Positions 42,624 to 51,894 of a DNA stretch of 64,000 bases are shown one piece after another; the first letter of the stretch is position 1, and every line of letters starts with the position of its first letter. The translations under genes and the position numbers were made by a program. Where the stretch lies: the NCBI RefSeq assembly GCF_031846515.1, contig NZ_JAVRHO010000008.1, forward strand, positions 62,001 through 126,000, in the 5' to 3' direction. The notes under the pieces were generated by a model. That model saw nothing but the letters and a program-made list of their open reading frames with translations. It was not told the DNA's origin and searched no databases. Origin of the DNA: Autumnicola lenta. Its GTDB lineage: Bacteria > Bacteroidota > Bacteroidia > Flavobacteriales > Flavobacteriaceae.

Positions 42624-44234
42624 TCATTCCTTTATTTCTGCTATTAAACCTTCATTACTCTCTAATTGTACTGTTCCCTCCAAATTTTTTCCTTCCCTCC
42701 CGGCATGTGTGGACGCAAGGATAATGGCTTTGGAAAACGGTACATTTGTCTCCATAGCTTCACCCGAATCTCCCAGGTTTAGAATGACAAAAATTTTCTT
42801 TTCTTCCGAAGAACGTATATAAGCCAGCAAATTTCCAGTGGTTAATACAGGTCGATATTTGCCAATTTGGAGTGCCGGCTCTTTTTGCCGAAGGGCAATG
42901 AGTTTTCTATAAAAACTAATTATACTTTCTTCGGAATCCCACTCTTTTTCCACATTTAATTCCTTATAATTTTCCATTAACGGAAGCCAGGGTTTTCCAC
43001 TTGTAAAGCCTGCATTTTCTGAAGAATCCCATTGCATCGGAGTTCTTTCGGGGTCGCGGTTGAGTCCTTTCCCCGGAATATTCTTTTCCTGTGGATCCTG
43101 AACCTGATCTGGTGCAATTGGCACATCTTCCATACCTATTTCGTCTCCGTAATATATTGTTGGTGTTCCACGTAGGGTCAAAAGCATCATTGCAGCGATT
43201 CTCGCCTGCTTCACTCCTACTCTCGTCGCAATCCTCGAGTTATCGTGATTTCCCAGAACCCAGTTTGGCCAACCACCGGGCGGCAGGGCCCCTTCATAGT
43301 TATTAATTGCTGCTTCAATCTCCCTGGCATCCCATGGTAACAGTACCAACTGAAAATTAAACGGCAAATGTGCACCGCGGTTATCTTTACCATAATACTC
43401 CACGAGCTGCTCAACCGGAAGATAAATTTCCCCAATAAGAAGCCGCTCATCAAATTCATCTATAACCGACCTCATTTTTTCTACAATATCGTGCACCTCT
43501 GGCTGGTCTGTGGTGTATGTCTGGAGATGTTTGTCATATGGCGAATAGTCTTCGGTATAATTTGGGTTTGGAGGATTATCCCTAAATTGCGCATCTTTTA
43601 TAAGATGCCACATTACGTCTACCCTAAAGCCGTCTACACCTTTATCTAACCAAAATCGCAATACATTAAACATTGCTTCCTGCACTTCAGGATTACGCCA
43701 GTTCAAATCTGGCTGCTCTTTCAAAAAAGCATGATAGTAATATTGATTCGTCTCTTTGTCGTACTCCCATCCACTTCCGCCGAAAACACTTCCCCAGTTT
43801 GTTGGTGGGCCACCATCTGGCGCCGGATCTTTCCATATATACCAATCCCGTTTAGGGTTATTTTTAGAACTTCTTGAATCCAGGAACCACTCATGCATAT
43901 TTGAGGAATGATTGGGAACAAAATCAAGGATCAGTTTCATCTCTCTTTTATGAATTTCCTCAAGCAGGCTGTTGAAATCTTCCATCGTTCCAAACATGGG
44001 GTGAATTCCTGTGTAGTCGCTTACATCGTATCCAAAATCGGCCATTGGGGAAGGATAAATTGGTGAAATCCAGACTACTTTTACTCCGAGATCTTTAATA
44101 TGATCCAGCTTTTCGATGATCCCGGGGAGATCTCCTATTCCGTCGCCGTTGTTATCCTTATAAGAACGCGGATAAATTTGATACACAATTTCCTTTTGCC
44201 ACCATTTATACTTTTCCGTTTGAATCTCCTTCAT
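42624..44234 (-). CDS. GH13 alpha-glucosidase (oligo-1,6-glucosidase/trehalase-like)
   Basis: This 536-residue enzyme has all four GH13 conserved regions: DFVPNHSS (about residue 99-106), GVDGFRVDVMWH with the nucleophile Asp (about 199), LLIGEIYLP with the acid/base Glu (about 257), and VLGNHDNSR (about 331). It has no signal peptide and therefore acts in the cytoplasm on imported oligosaccharides. It is preceded by a second GH13 gene (59-base gap). The region encoding about residues 457-464 (IGKYRPVL) shares 22 identical bases with an intergenic stretch at 35.36 kb. Confidence 0.93.
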   Translation of the reverse strand: MKEIQTEKYKWWQKEIVYQIYPRSYKDNNGDGIGDLPGIIEKLDHIKDLGVKVVWISPIYPSPMADFGYDVSDYTGIHPMFGTMEDFNSLLEEIHKREMKLILDFVPNHSSNMHEWFLDSRSSKNNPKRDWYIWKDPAPDGGPPTNWGSVFGGSGWEYDKETNQYYYHAFLKEQPDLNWRNPEVQEAMFNVLRFWLDKGVDGFRVDVMWHLIKDAQFRDNPPNPNYTEDYSPYDKHLQTYTTDQPEVHDIVEKMRSVIDEFDERLLIGEIYLPVEQLVEYYGKDNRGAHLPFNFQLVLLPWDAREIEAAINNYEGALPPGGWPNWVLGNHDNSRIATRVGVKQARIAAMMLLTLRGTPTIYYGDEIGMEDVPIAPDQVQDPQEKNIPGKGLNRDPERTPMQWDSSENAGFTSGKPWLPLMENYKELNVEKEWDSEESIISFYRKLIALRQKEPALQIGKYRPVLTTGNLLAYIRSSEEKKIFVILNLGDSGEAMETNVPFSKAIILASTHAGREGKNLEGTVQLESNEGLIAEIKE

Positions 44235-44293
44235 ATTTTGAATTTTCTGTTGTTAGTTCTTTTTCCTGTGCTATCGCATTATTAAAGGGTGAT

Positions 44294-45925
44294 TTATAAA
44301 AATCGTTTTCTTTTGTGCAACCACCGGTAGCCGTATGGGTTCAATTTAATTTCCTGTGAATCTGAATCAAAGGCTTTATAACGCTCATCCCCAAAAATAT
44401 CCACGATCTCTTCGGGATTTTCAAATTTGGTTTTAACCATAACTTCTTCATCAGAAAAGTTGTGGAACGCGATTGCTGTTCCTTTATCTGAATTCCGGCA
44501 GTGGGCAAGGACACTTTTGTTACCAGTATCCATCACGACGTAATCGCCCCAACCAAATTCACGGAATTCCTTTCTAAATTTTATGGCATGTGCCATCCAG
44601 TTCAGTAAAGAATCATGATCGCGATGTTGATCGTGTACATTGATCTTTTTGTAACTGAAATCTCCTTCAGAAACAACGCTGCGTATAAGTTGATCTTCAG
44701 GAGCGCTAGAAAATCCTCCATTTTTATCGTCAGACCACTGCATTACAGTCCGCACACTGGAGCGGCCTTCCATAGAAAGATCTTCGCCCATTCCTATTTC
44801 CTGCCCGTATCTTATAACAGGAGTTCCCGGGAGGGTAAACAATAAACTGTAGGCCATTTCAATTCTTTTGCGGTCGTTGTCCAACATAGAAGCAAGACGC
44901 CTCCTGATTCCACGCCCGAAAATCTGCATGTTTTCCTGCGGAGCAAAGGCTTGAAACACCTCCTGCTGTTCCTCATTGGATAATTTACTAAGATTCAACT
45001 CATCGTGATTCCTTACAAATATTGCCATTTGTTCCTTTTCAGAAATCTGTGGCATTTTTTTAAGTGCATCTGCCAATGGAGTAGCTTCTTTTCTGGCAAA
45101 AGATAAAAACATGTAATTGTTTACATAGAAATTGAAAAGCATGTGCATTTCATCTTCATCTCCAAAGAATTTATCATAATCATCAGGAGGAAGATCTACT
45201 TCTGCCAGGAGAATAGAATCTTTCTTCTGTGTTTCCACAAATTCCCGAAAATGCCTGAAAACCGAGTGTGGATCTTTACAGAAATTTACTGTGCCTTTTT
45301 CATTGAACATGTGCGGCGCAGCATCAATCCTGAATCCGGAAACGCCCATCTTTAACCAGAACTGCATAATCCTGAAGATTTCTTCCTGTACATTTTCGTT
45401 AGAAATGTTAAGGTCTGGCTGGTGGGTATAAAAGGTATGGAAATAGTAGGCCCCGGCTTCCTCATCCCATTCCCAATTAGAACCATCCTCTTCACCGCCG
45501 CTCATTATATTTTCCCCTTTATCTTCTGGTTTTTCATCTAGCCAGATATAGAAATCGCGATATTTGGAATCTTTATTTTTTCTGGCTTCCTGGAACCACG
45601 TATGTTCTGTAGAGGTATGGTTTACCGCCAGGTCAATAAGAATCCTAATCCCTACTTCATCTGCAGCATCTATAAGCTGTGCAAAATGCCCTAAATCGCC
45701 AAGCCTGGGATCCACTTTGTAGTAATCTCTTACATCGTATCCATTATCCTTATTGGGGGAATCAAAAAAAGGCATTAGCCAGAGGCAGTTCACACCTAAG
45801 CTTGACAAATAAGTAAGACCATTCGTAAGACCTTGAAAATCTCCAATTCCGTCACCGTTCGAGTCTTTGAAGGTTTCCACATCCAGGCAGTAAATCACTG
45901 CATTTTTATACCAGTATTTGTTCAT
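44294..45925 (-). CDS. GH13 trehalose-synthase/amylase-like enzyme
   Basis: This 543-residue enzyme begins WYKNAVIYCLDVETFKDSNG, and the catalytic triad is visible as VSGFRIDAAPH (nucleophile Asp, about residue 199), ILLAEVDLPP (acid/base Glu, about 242) and VRNHDELNLS (transition-state Asp, about 310). The start and the FKDSNGDGIGDFQGL segment resemble trehalose synthase/alpha-amylase hybrids. A role in trehalose, sucrose or maltose turnover is likely, but the exact reaction is not settled by sequence. It has no signal peptide. It lies 12 bases downstream of the LLM oxidoreductase. Confidence 0.88.
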   Translation of the reverse strand: MNKYWYKNAVIYCLDVETFKDSNGDGIGDFQGLTNGLTYLSSLGVNCLWLMPFFDSPNKDNGYDVRDYYKVDPRLGDLGHFAQLIDAADEVGIRILIDLAVNHTSTEHTWFQEARKNKDSKYRDFYIWLDEKPEDKGENIMSGGEEDGSNWEWDEEAGAYYFHTFYTHQPDLNISNENVQEEIFRIMQFWLKMGVSGFRIDAAPHMFNEKGTVNFCKDPHSVFRHFREFVETQKKDSILLAEVDLPPDDYDKFFGDEDEMHMLFNFYVNNYMFLSFARKEATPLADALKKMPQISEKEQMAIFVRNHDELNLSKLSNEEQQEVFQAFAPQENMQIFGRGIRRRLASMLDNDRKRIEMAYSLLFTLPGTPVIRYGQEIGMGEDLSMEGRSSVRTVMQWSDDKNGGFSSAPEDQLIRSVVSEGDFSYKKINVHDQHRDHDSLLNWMAHAIKFRKEFREFGWGDYVVMDTGNKSVLAHCRNSDKGTAIAFHNFSDEEVMVKTKFENPEEIVDIFGDERYKAFDSDSQEIKLNPYGYRWLHKRKRFL

Positions 45926-45937
45926 CTTTTTCTGATT

Positions 45938-46897
45938 TTATTTCTGAAATTCAGGTCTCAGTTTGTTTCCGAAGAATTCTATAAATTTCTCCTGTTCTTC
46001 ATTTACATTATGCAGGATTATTTTTTCGAACCCAAGTTCTTTAAAAGCATATATTTTGTCTAAAAACAACTGGGGATCGCTTCCCGTGATTACATACTTT
46101 TCGATATCTTCCTTGCGCACCTTTTCTCCCATATCGTCAAACTGTTCCGGAGTAATTAATTCTGAAGTGAGTTTACTGGGAAAAATATTGTTCTTCCATT
46201 GGTCCTTTGCTCCCTGTAATGCCTTTTCTTTAGTAGATGAATAGGAAACCTGGACTTTTAAAGCCATTGGTTTATTTTCTCCGCCGTTACTCCTAAAAGC
46301 TTCAACCATTTCTTTTAACTCTTCAATGGGTTTGGAGATCGTTATTAATCCGTCGGCCCAGCTGGCAAGCCATTTTGCAGTCTTTAACGTTAGAGCAGCA
46401 CCAAAAACGGTAGGCGTATGGGTGGGAGTTGTAAATAATTTTGCTTTCTCTACTTTTACAATTCCATGATGACTTACGTAATCACCTTTCCAAAGTTCCT
46501 GCATGACTTCTACAGACTCTTTAAGACGCTGATTTCGGATTTCTTTAGAGGGCCATTTGTCTCCGGTAATATTTTCATTTAAAGCCTGGCCGCTTCCTGT
46601 AGCTATCCAGAAACGCCTGGGAAACATTTCGTCCAGGGTAGCCACGGCCTGCGCAATTATTGCAGGATGGTAGCGCTGCCCGGGAGCATTTACAATACCG
46701 AATTCGAGATTTGTAGCCTGCATCGCAGCGCCAAGCCAGCTCCAGGCAAAACCGCTTTCCCCCTGTCTATTGCTCCAGGGGTGGAAATGATCTGAAGAGA
46801 GTACAGCTTCAAAACCGGCTTCTTCGGCTTTTTGTACAAGTTTTAGTAATGCTGAAGGGGAAAACTGTTCATGAGAAGCATGATATCCTAATTTCAT
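45938..46897 (-). CDS. LLM-class flavin oxidoreductase (TIGR03885-like)
   Basis: This 319-residue protein has the luciferase-like barrel: MKLGYHASHEQFSPSALLKL, SSDHFHPWSNRQGESGFAWS (about residues 35-54), and FGAALTLKTAKWLASWADGL (about 170-189). It resembles the F420-dependent glucose-6-phosphate dehydrogenase family but belongs to a branch found in organisms without F420 (TIGR03885), thought to use FMN. As the first gene of the operon with sugar enzymes it probably oxidises a sugar or sugar phosphate. This is inferred from context. Confidence 0.85.
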   Translation of the reverse strand: MKLGYHASHEQFSPSALLKLVQKAEEAGFEAVLSSDHFHPWSNRQGESGFAWSWLGAAMQATNLEFGIVNAPGQRYHPAIIAQAVATLDEMFPRRFWIATGSGQALNENITGDKWPSKEIRNQRLKESVEVMQELWKGDYVSHHGIVKVEKAKLFTTPTHTPTVFGAALTLKTAKWLASWADGLITISKPIEELKEMVEAFRSNGGENKPMALKVQVSYSSTKEKALQGAKDQWKNNIFPSKLTSELITPEQFDDMGEKVRKEDIEKYVITGSDPQLFLDKIYAFKELGFEKIILHNVNEEQEKFIEFFGNKLRPEFQK

Positions 46898-47069
46898 ACG
46901 ATTCTTTCATTGGTTCGTCCTCTGTAAGATAAAAAAATGAAAGCGCCTCTTAAAATGACAGAGAAGCCTTAAGTCATAAAAAAAAGATAAAGTTTTTCAA
47001 CATTGATTTTCGGAATGGAATCAAAAGGAGGTATTTCTAATGAAAATATAAACTGCCAGGTAGCGGATA

Positions 47070-48221
47070 TTATTCTACCGGCACAAATTCTATACACACC
47101 GGAGTCTTTACTTCAACGTTAGGAAGTTTTTGGGTTAGCTCACCTGTTTTCTGATTTATGCTAAAAATTGATATTTCACCCGAATCCTGGTTGGCTACAT
47201 AAAGAAAATCTCCTTTGGGAGCAATAGCAAAGTTGCGCGGAGTTTTACCGTCTGTAGGATAAAAATCCAGTGTAGACAATTTTCCTTCTTCATCTACCGC
47301 AAAAGCAGCAATACTATTATGACCGCGATTAGAGGTGTAAAGAAAATTTCCGGAAGAGTGTAAATGAATATCCGCCGCCGAATTCCTTTCTGAAAAATCT
47401 TCCGGAAGTGCAGATATATTCTGGATGATTTCCAATCCACCGGAATCCTTAATTTTAAATACTGTTACAGTGCTGTTTAATTCATTTACAGAATAGGCCA
47501 ATTTTATTTCTTCATAAATTGTGAAATGCCGCGGACCTGCTCCTTCTTCAAGAGCAACAAAAGCTTGTTCATGAGGTGTAAGTTCTCCCTGATCTGCATC
47601 AAAATTGTATATGAAAATCTTATCATTACCCAAATCAGCAATATAAGCGTACTTATTGTCTTCAGAAAGCGTAACAGAATGTGCATGTGATTCTTCAGGG
47701 TTCTCAAGATCGATGCGTTGCTGTTTTTTTAGGCTTCCATCCTCCTGTCTCTTATACAACATTACCACTCCGCCCATATAATTGGCAACAAAAACATACT
47801 CTCCGCTCCTGTCCAGAGCCACGTGACATGGTGCCGTACTTTCAGTAGAAAGTTTGTTTAATTCTTCAAGATTTTGATTATCCTTTATTTTAAAGGAATA
47901 TACAAATCCGTTTTCTTCTCCCTGTCCGCCCAGTTCACTCACGGCATAAAGATTCTTCCCGTCCCCGGAAACTTTTACAAATGACGGATTGGTAATTTCA
48001 GCAACAGTAGTTCCCAGCCTCAGGCTTCCGCTTTCCGGTTCCTGATAAATTGTGTAAATTCCCTCTGCCTCGCCGTCTACATGGCCTTCTTCACGGGTAT
48101 ATGTTCCAACATATGCTGTTTTCATGTTATCTAAATATTCTGTATTTGGTTCAGATTTGTCTTTACAGGAAGTAAAAGCCAGGCATACTATTAGTACCTG
48201 AACGAGGTAATTTCTTTTCAT
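47070..48221 (-). CDS. lactonase-family beta-propeller lipoprotein
   Basis: The ATG at 48221 (MKRNYLVQVLIVCLAFTSC) gives 383 residues with a lipoprotein signal and is preferred over a start 28 codons further upstream that would bury it. The protein is a seven-bladed beta-propeller of the 6-phosphogluconolactonase-like lactonase family, with AYVGTYTREEGHVDGEAEGI near the start of the mature part and SAPCHVALDRSG-, HAHSVTLSEDNKYAYIADLG-type blade motifs. It may hydrolyse a lactone made by the neighbouring oxidase. The lipid anchor places it outside the cytoplasm. Confidence 0.86.
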   Translation of the reverse strand: MKRNYLVQVLIVCLAFTSCKDKSEPNTEYLDNMKTAYVGTYTREEGHVDGEAEGIYTIYQEPESGSLRLGTTVAEITNPSFVKVSGDGKNLYAVSELGGQGEENGFVYSFKIKDNQNLEELNKLSTESTAPCHVALDRSGEYVFVANYMGGVVMLYKRQEDGSLKKQQRIDLENPEESHAHSVTLSEDNKYAYIADLGNDKIFIYNFDADQGELTPHEQAFVALEEGAGPRHFTIYEEIKLAYSVNELNSTVTVFKIKDSGGLEIIQNISALPEDFSERNSAADIHLHSSGNFLYTSNRGHNSIAAFAVDEEGKLSTLDFYPTDGKTPRNFAIAPKGDFLYVANQDSGEISIFSINQKTGELTQKLPNVEVKTPVCIEFVPVE

Positions 48222-48435
48222 GTGATATAAGTAGCTAGATAAATTAAAATATAAAACAGGTACCAACAAGTTTACTTCTACTCCTTTTTTTTCTAAGCAG
48301 CACAAGCCTGATTTTATACAAAGTTAGAGAAATATTCGATTTTCCTGTTCTTACGGACTGGGTATAAATTTAAAACTTGAAAACATTATAAACAGTGAAC
48401 TTTTCAAATTTTTATGAAAAATGTAAGAGTTGTAG

Positions 48436-49515
48436 TCAAAGCCATTTCTTCCTTTTGAAGTAAAAAATCATACCAATAAAAAGCAGCAGCATTATTCCCC
48501 ACAGCACAAAGTAACTGTATTTCCATTGCAGCTCAGGCATATATTCAAAGTTCATCCCATAGATTCCTGCAATAAAGGTGAGAGGAATAAAAATAGAAGC
48601 CATAATGGTTAGGACCTTCATTACTTCATTCATTTTATTGCTAATGGTACTCATATACATGTCAAGTAGACTCCTAATCATTTCCCTGTAAAGATCAATG
48701 TTTTCTGAAATCTGAATCATATGATCGTGCAAATCCCGAATATAACTTTCGGTTTTTTTCTCTATTATTTCGTGGTTTACCTTCAGTAACCTGTTAACCA
48801 CTTCCCTTAGTGGAAAAACGGCACGTCTTATTCTTAAAATAGTACGTTTTAATTCCTGAATTTCCAGCACAAGATTATCTTCTGTCCTTGCATTAAAAAT
48901 CCGGTCTTCAAAAAGTTCAATTTTATCGCTAATGTCGTCAACTACTGCAAAATAATTATCAATTACAGCATCCAAAAGGGCAAACATTAAATAATCTGCA
49001 CCATTACTTCGTATACGTCCTTTGCCAATTTTTATTCGCTCCCGTAGTCCGTCAAAAACATCACCACCCGCTTCCTGAAAAGTCAGTACATAATCTTTGC
49101 CCACCACAATGCTAAGGTGCTCATTATTAATGCTGCCGTCGCTATTGTAATACAGCATTTTGGCAACGATAAAAAGATATTCCGGGTATTCATCAATTTT
49201 TGGACGCTGCCCTGTATTTACAATATCTTCCAGGATAAGCGGGTGTAAATCGTAATATTTTCCAAGCTTTTCAATTTCCTCAGTATTATTTAAACCGTCA
49301 ATATTTATCCAGGTAATATTCTGCTCTTCTTCAAACTTAAAAGCGTCCTCGGGGGAGTTAGAAGTATATCGCTGATAATGGTTCTTATTATAATCAATAA
49401 CTTCCAGAAGTGTCTCCTTTGTTTCTTTATTACCAACATAGGTCATCGTCCCCGGAGCCTGGTGAAGTGCTTTGGTGAATTTAGGTCGTTTTAGCGAGCG
49501 TTTTAATTTTGACAT
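48436..49515 (-). CDS. corA: CorA-type magnesium/cobalt channel
   Basis: This 359-residue protein has a large acidic cytoplasmic domain, a long helix with LFEDRIFNARTEDNLVLEIQ, and two C-terminal membrane segments. The signature GMN motif is in FIAGIYGMNFEYMPELQWKY (about residue 319), followed by a second membrane helix and a basic tail (FKRKKWL). This is the full CorA architecture of a pentameric magnesium uptake channel. It is monocistronic and divergent from recQ. Confidence 0.94.
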   Translation of the reverse strand: MSKLKRSLKRPKFTKALHQAPGTMTYVGNKETKETLLEVIDYNKNHYQRYTSNSPEDAFKFEEEQNITWINIDGLNNTEEIEKLGKYYDLHPLILEDIVNTGQRPKIDEYPEYLFIVAKMLYYNSDGSINNEHLSIVVGKDYVLTFQEAGGDVFDGLRERIKIGKGRIRSNGADYLMFALLDAVIDNYFAVVDDISDKIELFEDRIFNARTEDNLVLEIQELKRTILRIRRAVFPLREVVNRLLKVNHEIIEKKTESYIRDLHDHMIQISENIDLYREMIRSLLDMYMSTISNKMNEVMKVLTIMASIFIPLTFIAGIYGMNFEYMPELQWKYSYFVLWGIMLLLFIGMIFYFKRKKWL

Positions 49516-49655
49516 GCGGAAAAATTTTTATAAAAGTAGTAATAATCGCTATACACTACAGCATTTGTGCAGGAAAGCCAAACTGAAGTTATATTTCTTC
49601 TGAAGTCAATAAACATTTTTTTACTCCTGAAGGTGTTCCTTCTACTTCCAAGTTT

Positions 49656-49663
49656 TACCTTTG
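49656..49663 (+). promoter_or_regulatory. recQ promoter -7 element, nearly leaderless
   Basis: TACCTTTG, matching the Bacteroidetes TAnnTTTG -7 consensus, ends only four bases before the recQ ATG at 49668. Transcription would start at or next to the ATG, so the message is probably leaderless or nearly so. No clear -33 TTTG is seen. Confidence 0.5.
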
Positions 49664-49667
49664 CGAT

Positions 49668-51770
49668 ATGGAAGAAGCCACGCTCTTAAACACGCTTAAA
49701 GAATATTTTGGATACGATAGTTTTCGTCCCCTTCAAAAAAAGGTAATTGACTCCATTTTCGACGGAAAAGATAACCTTGTAATTATGCCCACCGGCGGCG
49801 GAAAATCCATTTGCTACCAGCTTCCGGCCATTTTACTTCCTGAAATCACGCTCGTAATTTCCCCTCTAATTGCATTAATGAAGGACCAGGTTGATGGTTT
49901 AACAGCTAACGGAGTTCCGGCAGCGTACCTTAACAGCAGCCAGCAGGAAGCAGATCAACAGGCTATTTTTCAGAAGATCGATAATAGAGAATTAAAGCTG
50001 CTCTATGTTGCTCCGGAGAGCCTTCAATTTATCGATAAAATTTTAACTGAAGGAAAAATAAGCCTTATCGCCATAGATGAAGCGCACTGCATTTCCAGTT
50101 GGGGCCACGATTTTCGGCCTGCCTACACCCAGTTGGGCTACCTTAAAAACCGCTTCCCCTCTACTCCCGTTATAGCACTCACCGCTACTGCAGATAAAGC
50201 CACACGTAGTGATATCGCGCAACAACTTAATATCCCGAAGGCGAAAAAACATGTAGCTTCTTTTGATCGTAAAAACCTGAGCCTGGAAGTACGACCGGGG
50301 ATTAAACGCTTTGAACAGATTGCAACTTTCGTAAAAAACCGGAAAAAAGAAAGCGGAATTATTTATTGTTTAAGCCGAAAAACTACTGAAGAAATTGCTG
50401 CGAAATTAAAAGCAAAAGGTTTTAAAGCCGAAGCTTATCACGCCGGACTAAGTCACGATGATCGCACCAGGATTCAGGATGATTTTATTAATGATGAAAA
50501 ACAGATTATTTGTGCGACCATCGCCTTTGGAATGGGGATCGACAAATCCAACATTCGTTGGGTGATCCATTATAACATGCCGAAGAATATGGAAGGTTAT
50601 TACCAGGAAATTGGGCGTGCAGGCCGTGATGGATTACCTTCAGACACGCTTCTTTTTCACAGTTATGCAGATGTGGTCCAGTTGCAGCGCTTTGCTTCCA
50701 ATGCGGCGAATGAAGAGGTACAGCTGGCAAAACTGGATCGCATGAAGCAATATTCTGAAGCTTTAACGTGCCGGAGAAAAATTCTGCTCAATTACTTTGG
50801 GGAGCTTAAACAGGAAGACTGCGGAAACTGCGATATTTGCCAAAATCCGCCTGCCTTTTTTGATGGGACTGTCATTGCGCAAAAAGCGCTTTCATGTATT
50901 TTCAGGCTTAAAGGAAGCGAACCTATAAGCACGATAATTGACGTTTTAAGAGGTTCACAAAATGAAGCCGTTTTGTCTAAGAATTATCAAAAATTACCGA
51001 CTTATGGCGTGGGCAGTAGCATTTCCTGGCATCACTGGCAGCAATATATAATCCAATTGATCAATATTGGTTATGCTGAAGTCGCTTTTCACAAAAACAA
51101 TCACCTTCAGCTTACAAAAGCAGCCAAAAATGTACTTTTTGAAGGCGAAAAAGTCCGTTTAGCTGAAGTTCCTGACAGAAAAACTATTCAGCAGGAAACT
51201 GAAGCTTCTACAAAGAAAAAAGACAACTCGTTATTTGAAAAATTGAGGAAATTGCGACTTGAAATAGCCAGAGAAGAGGAAATTCCGGCCTACCTTATTT
51301 TTAATGATGCCACCCTCAAGGAAATGGAGAAGGAAAGGCCAATGACCGATGATGATTTTATGCAAATTAACGGAGTTGGTCGTCAAAAAATGAAGGATTA
51401 TGGCTATCGTTTTATAAAAGAAATTATCGCTTTCAGCAAAGAAAAACGCGAGCGGAAATCAGCTAAAAAAGGTAAAACTTATCAAATTACCGGCGAACTT
51501 TATAAAGAAGGACTAAGTGTGGAAGAAATTGCCAAAAAACGGAAGTTAGCAAGCACTACAATTTTTTCTCATTTGCTAAAACTTTATGATGAAGGCAAAG
51601 ATATTAACCTAAACCAGTTTGTCTCCAAAGCCGATCTGGACGCCGTTAAAAAAGCTAAAAAGGACTTGAATGATCCTGATTCCTTAAAGGCTTATTTTGA
51701 GCATTTTCAGGAAGCAATAGGTTACGAGACAATTAAAATTTCCCTAAAGATTTTGGAGAAGGAAGAGTAA
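49668..51770 (+). CDS. recQ: ATP-dependent DNA helicase RecQ
   Basis: This 700-residue helicase has Walker A (PTGGGKSICYQLPA, about residue 40), a DEAH box (IDEAHCISSWGHDFRP, about 136), motif VI (YYQEIGRAGRDGLPSD, about 310) and a zinc-binding cysteine cluster (QEDCGNCDICQNPP, about 385). A winged RQC domain, an HRDC domain (about 520-600) and a C-terminal helix-turn-helix (EGLSVEEIAKKRKLASTTIF) follow. It unwinds recombination and replication intermediates. All key motifs are present. Confidence 0.95.
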   Translation: MEEATLLNTLKEYFGYDSFRPLQKKVIDSIFDGKDNLVIMPTGGGKSICYQLPAILLPEITLVISPLIALMKDQVDGLTANGVPAAYLNSSQQEADQQAIFQKIDNRELKLLYVAPESLQFIDKILTEGKISLIAIDEAHCISSWGHDFRPAYTQLGYLKNRFPSTPVIALTATADKATRSDIAQQLNIPKAKKHVASFDRKNLSLEVRPGIKRFEQIATFVKNRKKESGIIYCLSRKTTEEIAAKLKAKGFKAEAYHAGLSHDDRTRIQDDFINDEKQIICATIAFGMGIDKSNIRWVIHYNMPKNMEGYYQEIGRAGRDGLPSDTLLFHSYADVVQLQRFASNAANEEVQLAKLDRMKQYSEALTCRRKILLNYFGELKQEDCGNCDICQNPPAFFDGTVIAQKALSCIFRLKGSEPISTIIDVLRGSQNEAVLSKNYQKLPTYGVGSSISWHHWQQYIIQLINIGYAEVAFHKNNHLQLTKAAKNVLFEGEKVRLAEVPDRKTIQQETEASTKKKDNSLFEKLRKLRLEIAREEEIPAYLIFNDATLKEMEKERPMTDDDFMQINGVGRQKMKDYGYRFIKEIIAFSKEKRERKSAKKGKTYQITGELYKEGLSVEEIAKKRKLASTTIFSHLLKLYDEGKDINLNQFVSKADLDAVKKAKKDLNDPDSLKAYFEHFQEAIGYETIKISLKILEKEE

Positions 51771-51894
51771 CGTACAGAGCAGTTCAATGAAAAACATAAA
51801 ATTTGAATTCACAGGAATTCTTATGGCCAAGCGAAAAAATGGTATCTTAATCAGATGCCAGGTGGTGATAAGAATAACTACGATGAGTCAAAAT

